Assembly (NCBI GenBank): GCA_016801885.1
Contig: CM028895.1
Coordinates: forward strand, 8,332,001 to 8,396,000
Origin: Toxotes chatareus
Taxonomy: Eukaryota > Chordata > Actinopteri > Toxotidae
Length of the DNA stretch: 64,000 nucleotides
Reading direction: 5' to 3'
Positions 10,873 to 23,080 of this stretch are shown in pieces. The notes under the pieces were generated by a model, which made no database searches, had not been told where the DNA came from, and saw only the letters and a list, made by a program, of their open reading frames with translations. Every line of letters begins with the position of its first letter. The stretch's first letter is position 1. The translations under genes and the position numbers were made by a program.

Positions 10873-13775
10873 GATGTCCCTGTCCTTAATTACCCTGAGT
10901 TATATCTGGGATTTAAATGCAATCTGTTGAAGGGGCACAGTTGTTTCATTTGAGATAAATAAACTTTGATTTTGGAGAGAAAAGTAAAATCAGCCCTGGT
11001 CACAGAAAGAGATACAATCGTGCTGCACTACACAATGCTGCCACTAGAGTTGGTGCAATAAGCATTGGCTGCATTTGCCAAGGATGCCCTCAGATCTGCT
11101 CCATTTGGAAGTCAGTGGCACCTTGCAATGCATGTAGGGCCAAAGAGCTGAGCTTTGGTTAATCATCATGCAAATAAATGCTGCTTTAGCTAGAAGAAGC
11201 TTATAGACGTGATAACCAGTCGGTTAACTGAGAGAAGAATTTTTGAGGTGCAGTTTTCAAAAGAGGCAGCAGTAATACTTGAATACCACACTCTGGAGAT
11301 CAAAGATGTTTTTTTTGTTTTTGTTTTTTTTCCCCAGAGCGCACAGGTACTACTGGGCACTGAAATCCATTGCTGTACAAACCTTCAGTGAAACAGTTAC
11401 CACTTTATTATACTGCTTTTGCTTTTAGGACGTTATAAAATGACTAATCATGGTTGAGGATGGGAGGGACCTTTAGTTTTTGCTCTCTGCCATTCCTTTT
11501 GCTCAGTCTATCTCGCCTGGAATTGAGGCTTAGATATATGCATAATTTAGGAGCACTACTAAGAGTTCACAGTTTTCACTGTTGTGACAGGTGTGTCACT
11601 GTTACAAACTTGGGAAGGTCAAGGAGCAAATATATCTGAGGTGAACTACAGTCTTCTCCACATGGTTTCCTGGGACTTCGAAGGAAGAAGAAATGTTTCT
11701 CTGCTACATGGATTAATTTATATGTACATTTTGTTGTTTATCTATTCAGATATGAATTTTAACATTATTATCATTGTTTGTGATATACAATCTGCATACC
11801 CTGTCAACATGGATTTCAACTTACCTGCTTTATTTGGGAGACTGGTGACTGAATTTGAATATTGCTGTGTAGTCTGGTGTATTGGGGTGGGAGCGGTGTA
11901 CAGAAAAGCTTTGACTGACATATCCTGTACTCAGTGAAATATCTACATATGGTGACATGGGCGCAAAACAAGTCGCCAAGGCCTAGACTGAACAACCTAG
12001 CATGAAGTGATTTGTCACCTGCTGTCACTTCTGTGAAGTGAGTATGTAGTTGGGGGGCTGTCCCTGCTCTCAAAGACCACACTAAACATGTAAGCAAGGT
12101 ACAGGAAATATTTTTGTATATTTCACCTATGCCATTTCATACTCTTTTCAGAAGTCATGTAAATACATATCAGTCATCTGTAAATGTTGTAAAGAGACTA
12201 GGGTGACTTTGACAGATGTCTGTTTGCACCCGTCTCCACTGTGTTTTAAGTGTAATATCAGGTGTGGAGCGAAGCTGTAGTACTGTTAGACTCAACAGCT
12301 ACAACCACAAGAAAAAGTTAACAGTTAAGCTGAAATTATTGTCACTGAATCTTTGAAGTCAGAACTCTAATGAAGGATGAAGCTATTGAAATCTGTTCAT
12401 TTAGTAAGCTGACACTGAAATCTGAAAAGCTGGTTTATTTTTATTTCTTCTTTCAGGCAGTGAAGCTCGTGTTTGTGTTATTAGGACACAGAGCAGGGCC
12501 AGCTGATGGAGTGTGGGCAAGAGTAGGCGCATTGCAAATATCTGCAGTGGGTTTTATTTGTACAAGATGGAACCAAAATTAGTGAAAAGGGCAGTAATAT
12601 GTAGGTTTAATAACATTAGGGTGAAATAATTAGGGTCACCTCAAACATTTGTGCCAAAATATGTCTTTGCTAAAATTTAGAGTTGAGGGGCGGGGGAATG
12701 GCCCAGAGGGAAGTGTAACTTCAAACTTGGTAAAAAAAAAAGAAAGCTGTCACTTTGGACCAGCTCTGCTTTGGTCTCTGAATTAATGAGATTATTACAT
12801 ACTTCAGTGTGATCTGTCCATATCACAATGAACTGCATGTCTGTCAGAGGAGGGTTGTAAGGATGGGGGTTGAAAAAAAAAGTCTCTACTGATCCTAAAA
12901 AAATGAAAAGAACATGAGCATGTCATAAAGAATATATCCACCTTTTTGTGTTAGTTGTGCAATATTTTCTTTGGGGAAGAAAAATCCTTTGTCATCGCTT
13001 TTTACCACAGTTTGATACCGTTCTTTTTTAGTTCAGCATCTCAGTTGCTGGTCTGTATATTTTATTTATGAGATTATTTCCTAAAGGAGATATAGTATCT
13101 ATACATATTGTATATTGTGGAGTTTTTTGGAACATTTCTTTGTGTTGATAAAAGTTTGTTACAAGTGTAGCCCAAATTGTGAGATTGGAATGTGGGGTGG
13201 GGGGGTGTTGGTGGTTGGGGGCCGGAAAGGGGGCAAATTTTCTGTGTTTTGTGAAGTTTGCATTGGATGGAGAAGATGTGAATGAGTAAGTGCCCGGTTT
13301 AGTGTAGCTGGTAGACTAGTTATGTAGAGTGTAACTGTCAAGTCAAGGTCTGTCTGTATCCAACTGTGCAGTCTACCAATCCCATCAGTGTTAAATCTGT
13401 TATCTTCAAACGTGTGTGTGGTCTTACACACACAAACACACACACACACACATCACTCGCATAAGTTCACAAGTGTAAGCCACTGAGTTCATGTTCAGAA
13501 TTCCCTATGGACTTAGGTTAAAGATTCACTTTAAACTGATTTCATGAGATGACCTGTTGTAGATATTGTAGGATTTGGCTTTTCTTTTAGAAAAGATATG
13601 TGCTTTGTATTTGTAGATGTAGACTTGACAAAAATGACAAAAACACTGAAAAAAAAAAAATCTGAGTCTGATTTGGCCCTGAACGTTTATAGTGAATGGA
13701 TAGTAAGGCATGCCATGTAAATTATTTTGTAATTGTATATGTCACGCATCTTTTGAATAAAACGTCATTGTTTCA
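10873..13775 (+). other. tulp4: tulp4 3' UTR (about 2.9 kb)
   Basis: After the stop, no open frame resembles a protein. An early AATAAA lies at 10958-10963, and a strong distal AATAAA at 13756-13761 is followed by a T-rich stretch, so short and long 3' UTR forms are likely. An interrupted CA microsatellite lies around 13427-13453. The region is AT-rich with several ATTTA-like patches, as usual for regulated 3' UTRs. Confidence 0.65.
13756..13761 (+). terminator. tulp4: Distal polyadenylation signal of tulp4
   Basis: AATAAA sits 2.9 kb after the stop codon and about 490 bp before the tmem181 start, at the point where sequence turns from AT-rich UTR to G-rich promoter. The proximal alternative is AATAAA at 10958-10963. 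Confidence 0.55.
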
Positions 13776-13859
13776 GAAAAAAAAATATTGTCTCCTAAAT
13801 ATATCCAATATTACTGTTGCATTCAGAACATGGCTGTTTGTGTCAAGTGTCTTTTCTTT

Positions 13860-14245
13860 CTTTTGGGGGGGAAGTGGGGGGCACTCGGAGGGCGTGTCGC
13901 CCGGGGAGTAATTCAATGTAGAACCGCCACTGGAGACTGTCCTGTCGATGTACCGACGGATCCCGCACTGAGGTGTCTCTGCTGTCTGTCTCTATCCGTG
14001 GTGCTGAACTATGGTCACGTGACCCCCCACCCCGAGTGCTTCCGCCCCCCCTGTCTTTCTTTTTTTTTTTTTTTTTTTTACACCTTTTATTTCTTTCTTT
14101 GAATCGACACAAACAAAACAGCTTCGGCTGCACTTTCAATTAAGCGACACGACACAATACAGACACGTCCCTGTGTTGTTCTATGAAGGCCGCGGATTGT
14201 TTTTCCCCACCGCCATTTTCAGCCGCCTGACGGCTCGCTGTGATC
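13860..14245 (+). promoter_or_regulatory. tmem181: tmem181 upstream promoter and 5' UTR
   Basis: G/C-rich sequence with CpGs, unlike the AT-rich surroundings, contains CACGTGAC-type (near 14014) and GC-rich motifs plus a long T tract at 14060-14079. No TATA box is evident. It leads straight into the ATG at 14246 (context TGATCATGG). The exact transcription start cannot be read. Confidence 0.5.
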
Positions 14246-17200
14246 ATGGACACCGACTACTCGTCCGACTTGGAAAACCCTCTGTACAGCGAGCTGAAAT
14301 ACTTCTGTAGGAAGATACAGGAGGCCTACAACGAGCTGAAGGAGGACCTGACACCTTACCGAGATGATCGCTTTTACAGGTGGGTTTGCTGTTTTCCCAC
14401 CAACACAATGGTAAATCCGTTATCCTGCCGCGTTACGTGTTTTGGCGTTTTATGCTGTGAATTATAATTTAATAATTCGCTGTTTTAAATGACCCTGTTG
14501 TGTTATGATGGCAGATGCAGAGAAAGGTGTTCACCAGAGATTTATGAGGAATCATACGCGTTTATTTTTTTTTTTATATTGTGTTGCTTTACATCATGGA
14601 TTAAACTGAAGACAAGCGCGACCCCTAGATAAACAGGATAATGGCAGAAAATATTAGTGTTAAGAGAGAAAACAGGAAAACCAACGACACTCAGCATTTT
14701 CAGATACATGTTCTCAATATGTACCAACATTTCGTCAGACAATCTCACATTTTAAAACGAGGCTGAGGCCCTATGTCTATCATAGGCAACAAGTTGTCTT
14801 GTGTACGGATTTATATATTTGCATTTAATGGAAATTAAACACCGCGTTAATGGTTTGAAATATAAACATTGTCTTTCAACCGGTAATACACGGAATAATA
14901 TACCATATATAGAGCATGAAGGCAAATTAAAAGTCGGCATTAATATATTAATATGCGATGCAGTCGTGCAACGCATGCGCAAAACTTATTTTCATTTAAA
15001 GGACGTTCAGATGTTAGATAGCCATCACCGTCCAGCGTGGAGGGATTACAGAGAGGGCCACCCATACACACAAAACGACCACAAAGAGACGTAAAACAAC
15101 TACAAACAGTAGCAAAACAATCAAACAGAGACATAAAACATGTCAATGGCCAAAAATGACTATAAAGAGGCACAAAATAACCATAGAGACCACAAAACGA
15201 CCACAAGAGACAGAATATACACAACATATAAACCAATAATAATAACAATAATAATAATAATAATGATGATAACAATAATACATAGATACAGAATTATGTG
15301 TCTGTTTGATTCTGGATGGCATGTCTCACAGTAGAAAGGGACCTTCACATGTCTCTGCCATAGACTGTATGTCTTTATATACATGTATACATCTTCATAT
15401 ACCTTTTACACAGCGTCTGGTCTCTTTCCAGGGCCCTGTTGTCTCCTTTTGCCTAAATACAATAATAGTTTCCGCCACATATAAAACTATAGACCTAATG
15501 TTGACGAGTGGTATCACAGCTTCACAGACTGAACACGCGTACAGGATATCTGACGGAGGAGGAGGCAGCACGGAGTGTGTCCTCCCACCTTGCGCCCTAC
15601 TCCCTCAAACAAGTCCCTTCATCTCGTTCCCTTTCCTCCTCACCGGCGCCACGTGACCCGGCTCCGCCCATTCGGTGACGTTGCATTCCAGTTGTCGCAG
15701 ACTGATGTGGGTTTACGGATGTAGATTCACTTTTAACGCTTCCTCTCGCCCCCCGAGGCTTCAAACCGACAGAAATGGAGCTGTAAGTGCCAGATTTATA
15801 TACTCTCGGATACACTCGAGATGTGTCACTGATGTCTAAAGGTGTGAGGATACGTGTTAAAACCCACCGTGGCGCTCTCTCCTGCCATATGTTACTGCTA
15901 GTATGAAGTAGCTTCTAAGCTAGCAGTGTTGACATATCCGCAGCTCTACAACTGGCTGTTGGCTAAGAGCATCAAACACAAAACAAATATTGTCTACAGA
16001 GTGTTGCTTCTCCTGCTTTCGTCTTGTAGCTCCGGTGACTAGCGAGTTTGTGTTAACCCTAACGAGTGTTTCCCTGTGACAGACTGGCCCCCATGCGGCT
16101 CTACACCCTGTCCAAAAGACATTTTGTTTTGGTCTTCGTGGTGTTCCTGATCTGCTTCGGCCTCACAGTCTTCATTGGGATTGCAGGTACGGTGAACATT
16201 ACTGCAGCACCAACACCCCCAAAACTTGGTGCTGATCATAACTAATTTTGACTCAGACTTTAGCTTTGTGAGTGAGTCATTCTGTCTGATCGTCACTTGC
16301 TGTTATCAAGCCCTGATAACAGAGTATTACACCACAACTTTGCTCCTTTCTTGAAAGTCCAATCTTTTACTGTCAGACACACTTTCATGCACACACATTC
16401 ATGCAGAAAAAACTTTCATGCCCTGTTAATTCAAACTAGTCTTATGATGTTTAAGTTAGTCTACTTTTTTCACAGACATGATTTGTCCATATTTATTTTT
16501 AGTTTCAAGGTTAAGGAGGTTTCTACATCACATTGAAGAAAATGTATTTGTGTTTTCTTCATTTTTGTAGGTCCCAGGATTATTGTTGAGCAAGAGCACA
16601 GTGGTGATCAGTTACTGGGAAAAAATCTCTCAGTTAAGGTAAGATATTTCTGAGACAGAATGGTGTATGTCAATCTTTTTTGTAGTTTTTAGCTGCCAGG
16701 CACTTGAATGATGGGACACGTATATATTTTGAGAGACTCTGTCTGCTTTGTTATACATGATTTCATCACGTCTGATTGGTTGAGAAATATAAAACTGGAC
16801 CAACCAATATTCTGTTTAGTAGCTTATTAAATTGTTGGGTTTGAGCAGTCCATTTTGTGCCATGTTGTACAGAGAGATGTATTCCTACTGGAATTTTCTC
16901 TTGTGTGTTTTAAGGATTGGCATTTATGATAATTATTATTGCTAATAATTAAGATATTAATGATGTCCTTCATTGTATGTTTTCAGACTGGGCCCTTCAA
17001 TCTAGTTTCTCCTCCCCTCACCACTTACAACCAGCAGCTATGGCTCACCTGTGTGATACAGGCTCAAAACAGCAATAGTAAGAACACACACCGAGTCACA
17101 GATAACAACTGTTTACTGTGACAGTTGAGTGTGTCCGGGCGACACATAACACAGACAGCGTATCTTTTATCTATTATGTTGCAGACATACTTGGCTTGTT

Positions 17201-20040
17201 AATAACACCATGTTCTTACTGCTGTCTGTGTCAGTGGGAGACTTCCAGCAGCCTTTCGAGATCAAGGTTGACCTAAAGGGAGTGATGCAGGACGCCAGCG
17301 TGATGCAGACCAACAATGTGCACCAGAAATCGCGAACGCTACACTGCGGAACTGTAAGTGTCAGTCAGCAGCCCTGTCATCTCTCTTTCTCTCTCACACT
17401 ATGCAGGGCTGTCATTAATCATTTAGTCGGGCAGCAGCAAGCAGCACAACAGTGTGAGTTTATGAGACATCATTTATTATACAAAATGAGGTTTCAGTGT
17501 AGAAGTGATTGCAGATATGAATTTGATCACCATGTTAGATATGCAGATAGCAAAGTCCTTTCCGATTCAAATTCATTTATCTGCTGTATAGTTGGGTTGT
17601 TTGCTGAACCGACACGGATGCACTTTTTTTTGTCTCCTTAAAGAAATGTGATGAGATCGTTGTGCTCCATCTGGGCTATCTGAACTACACCCAGTACCAG
17701 GTTCTGGTCAGATTCAAGGGCCTTGAAAATATCACATATGACATCAAGGTCAAGTTTGTGGTAAGTGACAAACAGTGGCAGGATTTTTCTTCCAACTCTT
17801 AAAACAAATTCTGCAGTATTTTTTTTTTTTATTCCTTCTTGTTTTTTGTTTGTTTTTGTTTTTTAATTCGTCCTCAGTGGAAAACATACAATCCCACCTT
17901 CTCACAAGTAGAAATCTGGTTCCGGTTTGTCTTTGTGGTGTTGACCTTCATAGTGACGGTAAGGGCACTGGTTACTCCAGGTCTTCTTCATCTAAATTAA
18001 TTTCAAAAGATGATAAGTGTAAAGCAGAAAACTGAAACTTACTTTTCCAGAATACAGCGTGACTGATAATACTTTCTTTCTTTGCATGTTCCAGTGTATG
18101 TTTGCTCATTCACTGAGGAAATTTTCTATGAGGGACTGGGGCATAGAGCAAAAGTGGATGTCTATCCTGCTCCCTTTGCTGCTGCTCTACAATGGTGAGT
18201 TTCAATAATTGTCCTCCTATTGCTACGTTTGACTTTTTAATTAAATTATTATGTGTTCATCGGTATTCCCAGTAGGTTGACAGAGAAAGAATAGTGGGTT
18301 CTATATGTCAAGTTCAAATATTACCTGTGTCCTGTATAGTTCTTCTTCATGTTCAGGTGTGTTGCTGATTGAGTTTTGTTGCTTTTTCTGTTCAGACCCA
18401 TTCTTCCCGCTGTCATTCCTGGTGAACAGCTGGTTTCCAGGAACGTTGGATGCTTTCTTTCAGGCTCTGTTCCTGTGTGCTCTTCTGCTCTTCTGGCTCT
18501 GTGTCTACCATGGCATAAGGGTTCAGGTAGGTTCAGTATTTCCATACTTTAATGCCCCCCCTCCATTTTAGCTAGTTATGAATATTATTTCTTATGTTGC
18601 TTCCACAGGGTGAGAGGAAATGCATGACGTTCTACCTTCCTAAGATGATCATTGTGGGTCTTCTTTGGCTCTCAGCGGTTACACTGGGCATTTGGCAAAC
18701 GTAAGTCACACCTCACTGATTCAAACTGAGCCCGATTCAAACTGAATTACAACAGGACTGAAATGATCCACTCTTTTTGTCGGAATTTGCAGGGTTAATG
18801 AACTCCAGGATCCCACTTATCAGTATAAAGTGGATATAGTGAATTTTCAGGTAAGACTCTTACCTCTAATGGTGCTCTAAGAAATGTGTTGGATCATTCT
18901 TATGAAGTTAGAGTTGAAGATGGAGAAGTTTAATAAAGACCCGTGTTATTTCTCCAGGGTATGAAGGTCTTCTTCCTGATAGTAGTTTCCCTCTACATCC
19001 TCTACCTGATTTTCCTGATTGTCAGAGCTTGTTCCGAACTCAAGAACATGCCATACTCAGGTATAACAGCATACCACACCTCTCTCTTTGTGATTCAGCT
19101 TAACATTTGACTGTGATAACATTAATGTTCTGCATGTTTTCAAACACTAGATCTCCGGCTGAAGTTTTTGACTGCCCTGACGTTTGTGGTGCTCGTTATA
19201 AGGTGTGTTTGTTGGAAAGGAAAAAACAGAAAACTAAAACTAAACAGCTAAAAGCACCCTCTCTAAGAGTTTTATTTAAATTGATCCGATTGCTTTTGTT
19301 GCTCTTTCTTCCTCCAGCATGGTCATTCTCTACCTGAGGTTTGGTGCCAGGGCTCTTCAAGACAATTTTGTGGCTGAATTGTCTACTCATTACCAAAACT
19401 ATATCCTTTCTATTTTTTAAACACAGTTTCATCATAAATATATCATGTGATATAACATTTTACAGTCTTAAATAGCAAGTTTTTATTCCTTAACTCCAGA
19501 CATACCAGCTGAATTTTTATCCTTCTACGGCCTACTCAACTTTTACTTGTATACATTAGCGTTTGTGTATTCCCCCTCCAAAAATGCCCTTTATGGTAAG
19601 TAATACAGAACAGCGTCTACTAATTCTTCTCTTTTTTTGCAGTAAGTAAGGAACAAATATATCAACACACCTGGTTTTGTTTAATTTCCCAGACTCCCAG
19701 TTGAAGGATAATCCTGCTTTCTCCATGCTAAATGACTCAGATGATGAAGTGATATATGGGTAAGTGTATCATTTGGCTCTAGGCTTAAATGGTTTAGCTG
19801 GTATTTAGTATTCTGTGATGAATTAACAGTTGAAGGCAAACTTCAGCACACTGTGCAAATAGGTTAAGGTGTTGCTGGCTTTTTTGTGTTCTTACTCTTC
19901 ACAGTTTGGCAGGTTATACACATAAACCCACTGATGTTTCTTTGTTTTCATAAAGCAGTGATTATGAAGACATGCCTTTACAAAACGGACGCGCTATCAA
20001 AGCAGCCACCAAGTACCAGGATGGGAGTGACAGTGACTGA
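14246..20040 (+). CDS. tmem181: Transmembrane protein 181 (TMEM181), complete, 17 coding exons
   Basis: Exons: 14246-14379, 16083-16186, 16571-16638, 16987-17077, 17235-17353, 17644-17760, 17878-17958, 18095-18194, 18396-18526, 18609-18700, 18793-18850, 18958-19060, 19151-19202, 19318-19400, 19506-19595, 19693-19759, 19956-20040. They give 524 residues with all phases consistent. The N-terminus MDTDYSSDLENPLYSELKYF leads into MRLYTLSKRHFVLVFVVF (first membrane helix). A luminal domain with NYTQ and NITY glycosylation sites follows, then seven hydrophobic helices (for example WFRFVFVVLTFIV, ALFLCALLLFWLCVYHGI, MIIVGLLWLSAVTLGIW, FYGLLNFYLYTLAF) and an acidic tail ending DGSDSD. TMEM181 belongs to the GOLD-domain seven-TM group with Wntless and TMEM87; the human protein has been reported as a factor for cytolethal distending toxin binding. 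Intron 14 is AT-AC. At exon 5 an alternative AG six bases downstream (17240) could remove two residues. Confidence 0.97.
15060..15275 (+). repeat. Degenerate tandem repeat of about 20-bp units followed by an AAT microsatellite
   Basis: From about 15066 to 15212 the sequence repeats variants of ACAAAACGACCACAAAGAGAC roughly seven times with drift. It runs into an (AAT/ATA)n tract at 15237-15270. It lies in tmem181 intron 1. The open frames it creates on both strands are artefacts of the repeat. Confidence 0.75.
15560..15782 (+). promoter_or_regulatory. tmem181: Candidate second promoter and alternative first exon of tmem181
   Basis: A GC-rich island inside intron 1 has CACGTGAC (near 15651), a CCGCCC box and a TGACGTTG CRE-like site. 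It ends in ATGGAGCT at 15775-15782, directly followed by a GTAAGT donor. Joining ATGGAGCT to exon 2 at 16083 gives M-E-L-L-A-P-M-R-L-Y, in frame with the TMEM181 helix, because this donor has the same phase as the one at 14379. It could equally be a non-coding first exon with translation from the MRLY methionine at 16092. Confidence 0.5.
19401..19505 (+). other. tmem181: U12-type (minor spliceosome) AT-AC intron of tmem181
   Basis: The intron begins ATATCCTTTC, which matches the U12 5' splice site. It contains TTCCTTAAC at 19486-19494, which matches the U12 branch site, and it ends ATAC at 19505, about 12 nt after the branch adenosine. Joining 19400 to 19506 restores HYQN-SAEFLSFYGLL, as in human TMEM181, whereas no GT-AG alternative keeps this. 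There is no polypyrimidine tract, as expected for U12 introns. Length is 105 nt. Confidence 0.93.
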
Positions 20041-21450
20041 TGGACCTGTGGCTGTAAATTATAAAGGTACTTTCAAACAAAACAAACTATCACATGTATG
20101 TGTACATACGGAGTATTTTGATTGGTAGTATGGAATGATACTGTAAGTGTACATAAATATATTTTTAAAAAGATAAGTTCCATGTCTACTGAATGTACTG
20201 TACTTTTTACAGAAAGTTGAGGCACATAGCCACTCAGACTTTTTTGCTCCATTGTTTATTCTTTCAGTCTCATTGAAAACAACAGACACTGATGTAAAAC
20301 AATACAATTTTTACCAATTTGTAAACTTTTTTTCCCCTCATTACCTGCATTTCTTCACAATCTTAGTTAAAAATTATTGGGGAAGGTGCTAATATTAATT
20401 GCGTTTTTTTTTTGTGCGTGTGAAATCAATGTTATTTTTAATGCTTTGTGTTGGACCACTGTTGTGTTTCTATACTGACACTGCGTTGTTTTTGCCACTC
20501 CTTTCCGCTCTCTGACGGTCTGAGAATAACGAGAATGCATAAATCTGGCCAAAGCTGAGTAACATTATACTGGTAGAAAGTCACAGAAGCTCATGCTGCA
20601 GCAGCCGCAGCAGTACACTGTGGCTCGCCAGCACTGGCATGCTTCATGAATGGGGAATTTATGTGCCATAACAGGGTTGGCTGTTGACAAATCCTCTTTG
20701 TGCTCAGAAATGTTTTTTAAAAAATGAAGAGCAGAGCCTTAAGGGGAGTATGTATGACCTACCACTTCTCTTACCAATTCTCTCCTTGGAAAGCAGCTTT
20801 GTAATTGCACTTGCTTAAGAATTTTATTTATTTTGCCGTAAAAGTGTCGACATTTGATACTGTATTATCTGATAACTTGGATGGATGGATGGATTTTGAT
20901 GACTTGCATGGATTTTACATGATGTTATGTTAATAGACTACTGATCTGTTATGTTAAAACATTTCTTTGCCCAGCACATACAGTGATTATAGCACTGGCC
21001 AAATATATTTTGCCTTATGTAGAACATATGATTTTGAGTTAACTTTTTTACGTGTCTTTCTTTAAATTGCCTCCAATGTGAGATTTGATGCCCCTTCGTT
21101 TGTTTAATGAAATTGGAGCTTATGGCCAAAAAAACAGCCAAAACAAATGCGTGTCTGTTCTTCACAAATAATATTCCCACATGTACACTAATCAAGATCG
21201 TGCCTTGTCTTCAAATCGCTGTTTTCTTCTAAATTGCCTGCAGTCTCAAAGTTGTAAATGCTATGACATAAAATGAACATGATTGATCAGTGTGAATGTA
21301 GCTTCTGTTGGTTCAAGGTGGTTACATGAGGTTGTTGTGAGTCTTGATATATTGGAGGTTCTTGGAATTTTTGTTGCTTTATGAGATAAAAGTTGTACAT
21401 GTAGCGATCTGTCATGTCACCTGTAAATAAAGCAAAGTACATAGAGAATA
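20041..21450 (+). other. tmem181: tmem181 3' UTR
   Basis: AT-rich non-coding sequence runs from the tmem181 stop to an AATAAA at 21426-21431. It includes a (GATG)n-like patch near 20879-20893. No protein-like open frame is seen on either strand. Confidence 0.65.
21426..21431 (+). terminator. tmem181: tmem181 polyadenylation signal
   Basis: AATAAA (context CTGTAAATAAAGC) lies 1.39 kb after the stop and only about 106 bp before the end of the convergent dynlt1 coding region. Confidence 0.6.
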
Positions 21451-21457
21451 GTATTGT

Positions 21458-21472
21458 TTTAATGAATTTAAT
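21458..21472 (-). terminator. dynlt1: Candidate dynlt1 polyadenylation signals (two ATTAAA)
   Basis: Reading the minus strand, ATTAAA occurs at 21472-21467 and 21463-21458, 65-80 nt after the dynlt1 stop. If used, the dynlt1 transcript would end at about the position where the tmem181 transcript ends on the other strand. Confidence 0.35.
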
Positions 21473-21536
21473 GCTGGTTCTCAAAAAGACACAAAATCAT
21501 ACACACTTGAAACACTTCAGACATGCGGTAGTAGGT

Positions 21537-22846
21537 TCAGATGGCCAGCCCAAAAACACTGACGATACAGTACATGGATTTGTTCTCCCATCTCACTGCA
21601 CAGCTTCCTGTTGGGTGAAATACACAATACATTCAGCGACATCAGTTGCATTTACACATTTGAATTACAGAGAATGCAACCACCTTCTGACAGTGGACCA
21701 CTCAAAAGCCTAACTAAAACATTTTTAAGACAAGAAAGCTTGCTCAAGAGCACACATATTAGCTGATGGGGGAAAACATCAAATTCACATCTCTAGTGCC
21801 TTGGACGCTTGAACTAATTACTGGACCTCCCTTGTAAACAAAATTACCACAAGACTCTTATCTGTTTATTCATTCACAAGACTCTCACACAAACTGTTTT
21901 ACTGTCATAACTCAGAAAATAACTCTTGGAGCATATTCAAGATTTTTCAAAGGATGTGTGTACATAGAGCTGTTTTACTTTACCATCAGTAGAGTTGTCC
22001 CAGAAGCAGGTGCTGGCTGTTTGCAGGCCTGCTCCATTTTTCTGCATGATGATACAGGTTACTGAGGGAAAACACAAATACTGTCTTTAAGTACCAACTT
22101 CAGAGCACAAGAACCACCAGCATGTTATTCAGAACATCACATACCAATATATTTGAAAGGCTTTCCCAGCTTGCTAAGTTGACTGAGACACTGCTCCACC
22201 ACACTGGTGGTCCACTGGTTTACTCTGCTGTGCTGGTAGGCATTTCCTCCAATGGCTGCTTCTACTGACTACAGAGAAAATTTAAACACAGTTGTGTTTA
22301 ATTAACAACATAAACATTCACAATGTCGGTCCTTGTAATACCCCTAAAATGACACTATAACAGCCAATGCGTACTATAAATATGATTTTGTAATCCGTGT
22401 CATATGATTCAAGATAACCAACAAACTACTAGATAAAAATTGTACTAAAAATCTCGTGTACACTATGAATCGTGTGGCCGGTGCCTAGCAACTGTGTTGC
22501 TGGTTGTTCCTTAGCAACCAACCAGCGGTTCGTTAAACACAAAGTTGGTAGCTAGCGGTAGGAATGAGCCGATAAAAGTTTTAGGATAAATCAGAAGACA
22601 TGAATATTACCTCTTTGATTATTTTGCTGACTTCTTCAACGACAAACGCAGTCTGTTAAGTGAAAAACAAAACTGCAGTTTAAGCTAGCCAGTCGACGTA
22701 TCTGCTCGCCTTCTACTTTTCTGGTAAACAGATTATCTGTTAGTTGTAATTTTTCAAAGACAGAATTTTGTAGCAAATTAAAAATACATGCAATAACTAG
22801 CTTAAAGTATCAAACCTACCTCCTCTTCTGATTGATACTCGTCCAT
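21537..22846 (-). CDS. dynlt1: Dynein light chain Tctex-type 1 (DYNLT1), complete, 5 exons
   Basis: Minus-strand exons in transcription order: 22846-22820, 22652-22611, 22268-22145, 22061-21984, 21607-21537. They encode 113 residues, the same length as human DYNLT1, as MDEYQSEEETAFVVEEVSKIIKE..., AIGGNAYQHSRVNQWTT, LSKLGKPFKYIVTCIIMQKNGAG, and VRWENKSMYCIVSVFGLAI. It is closer to DYNLT1 than to DYNLT3, which has LGGEDYNHNNINQWT. The product is a homodimeric light chain bound to the dynein intermediate chain, used in cargo attachment and retrograde transport. It lies tail-to-tail with tmem181, as in human 6q25. All splice sites are GT-AG with intact phase. Confidence 0.97.
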
Positions 22847-23080
22847 GGTTTGGTCACTGCCTCCGGTGTCAATTGTACCAGGTAAACCCAGGAATAAGAC
22901 TTCCGGTCACAGTTCCATATTTCTTCAGAATAAAGGTTTAGTCTCTACAAATCCATTGACGTTAGGAACAGAGCGCAAGACATTTTTTCTCAGCAGAAAA
23001 CGTACACAGTTAAACTAAAGTTCCCATTTAACCGTAGCAAAGCTCCTTGATCCGCTAAAGAGAAATGTGTGCTGGAGGTA
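22847..23080 (-). promoter_or_regulatory. dynlt1: dynlt1 5' UTR and promoter region
   Basis: This is the sequence upstream of the dynlt1 ATG on the minus strand. It has moderate CpG content and no clear TATA box. The 5' UTR is unspliced as far as can be seen. On the plus strand ATGTGTGCTGGAG followed by GTAAGC at about 23064-23083 could mimic a divergent first exon, but I see no continuing exon. Confidence 0.35.
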
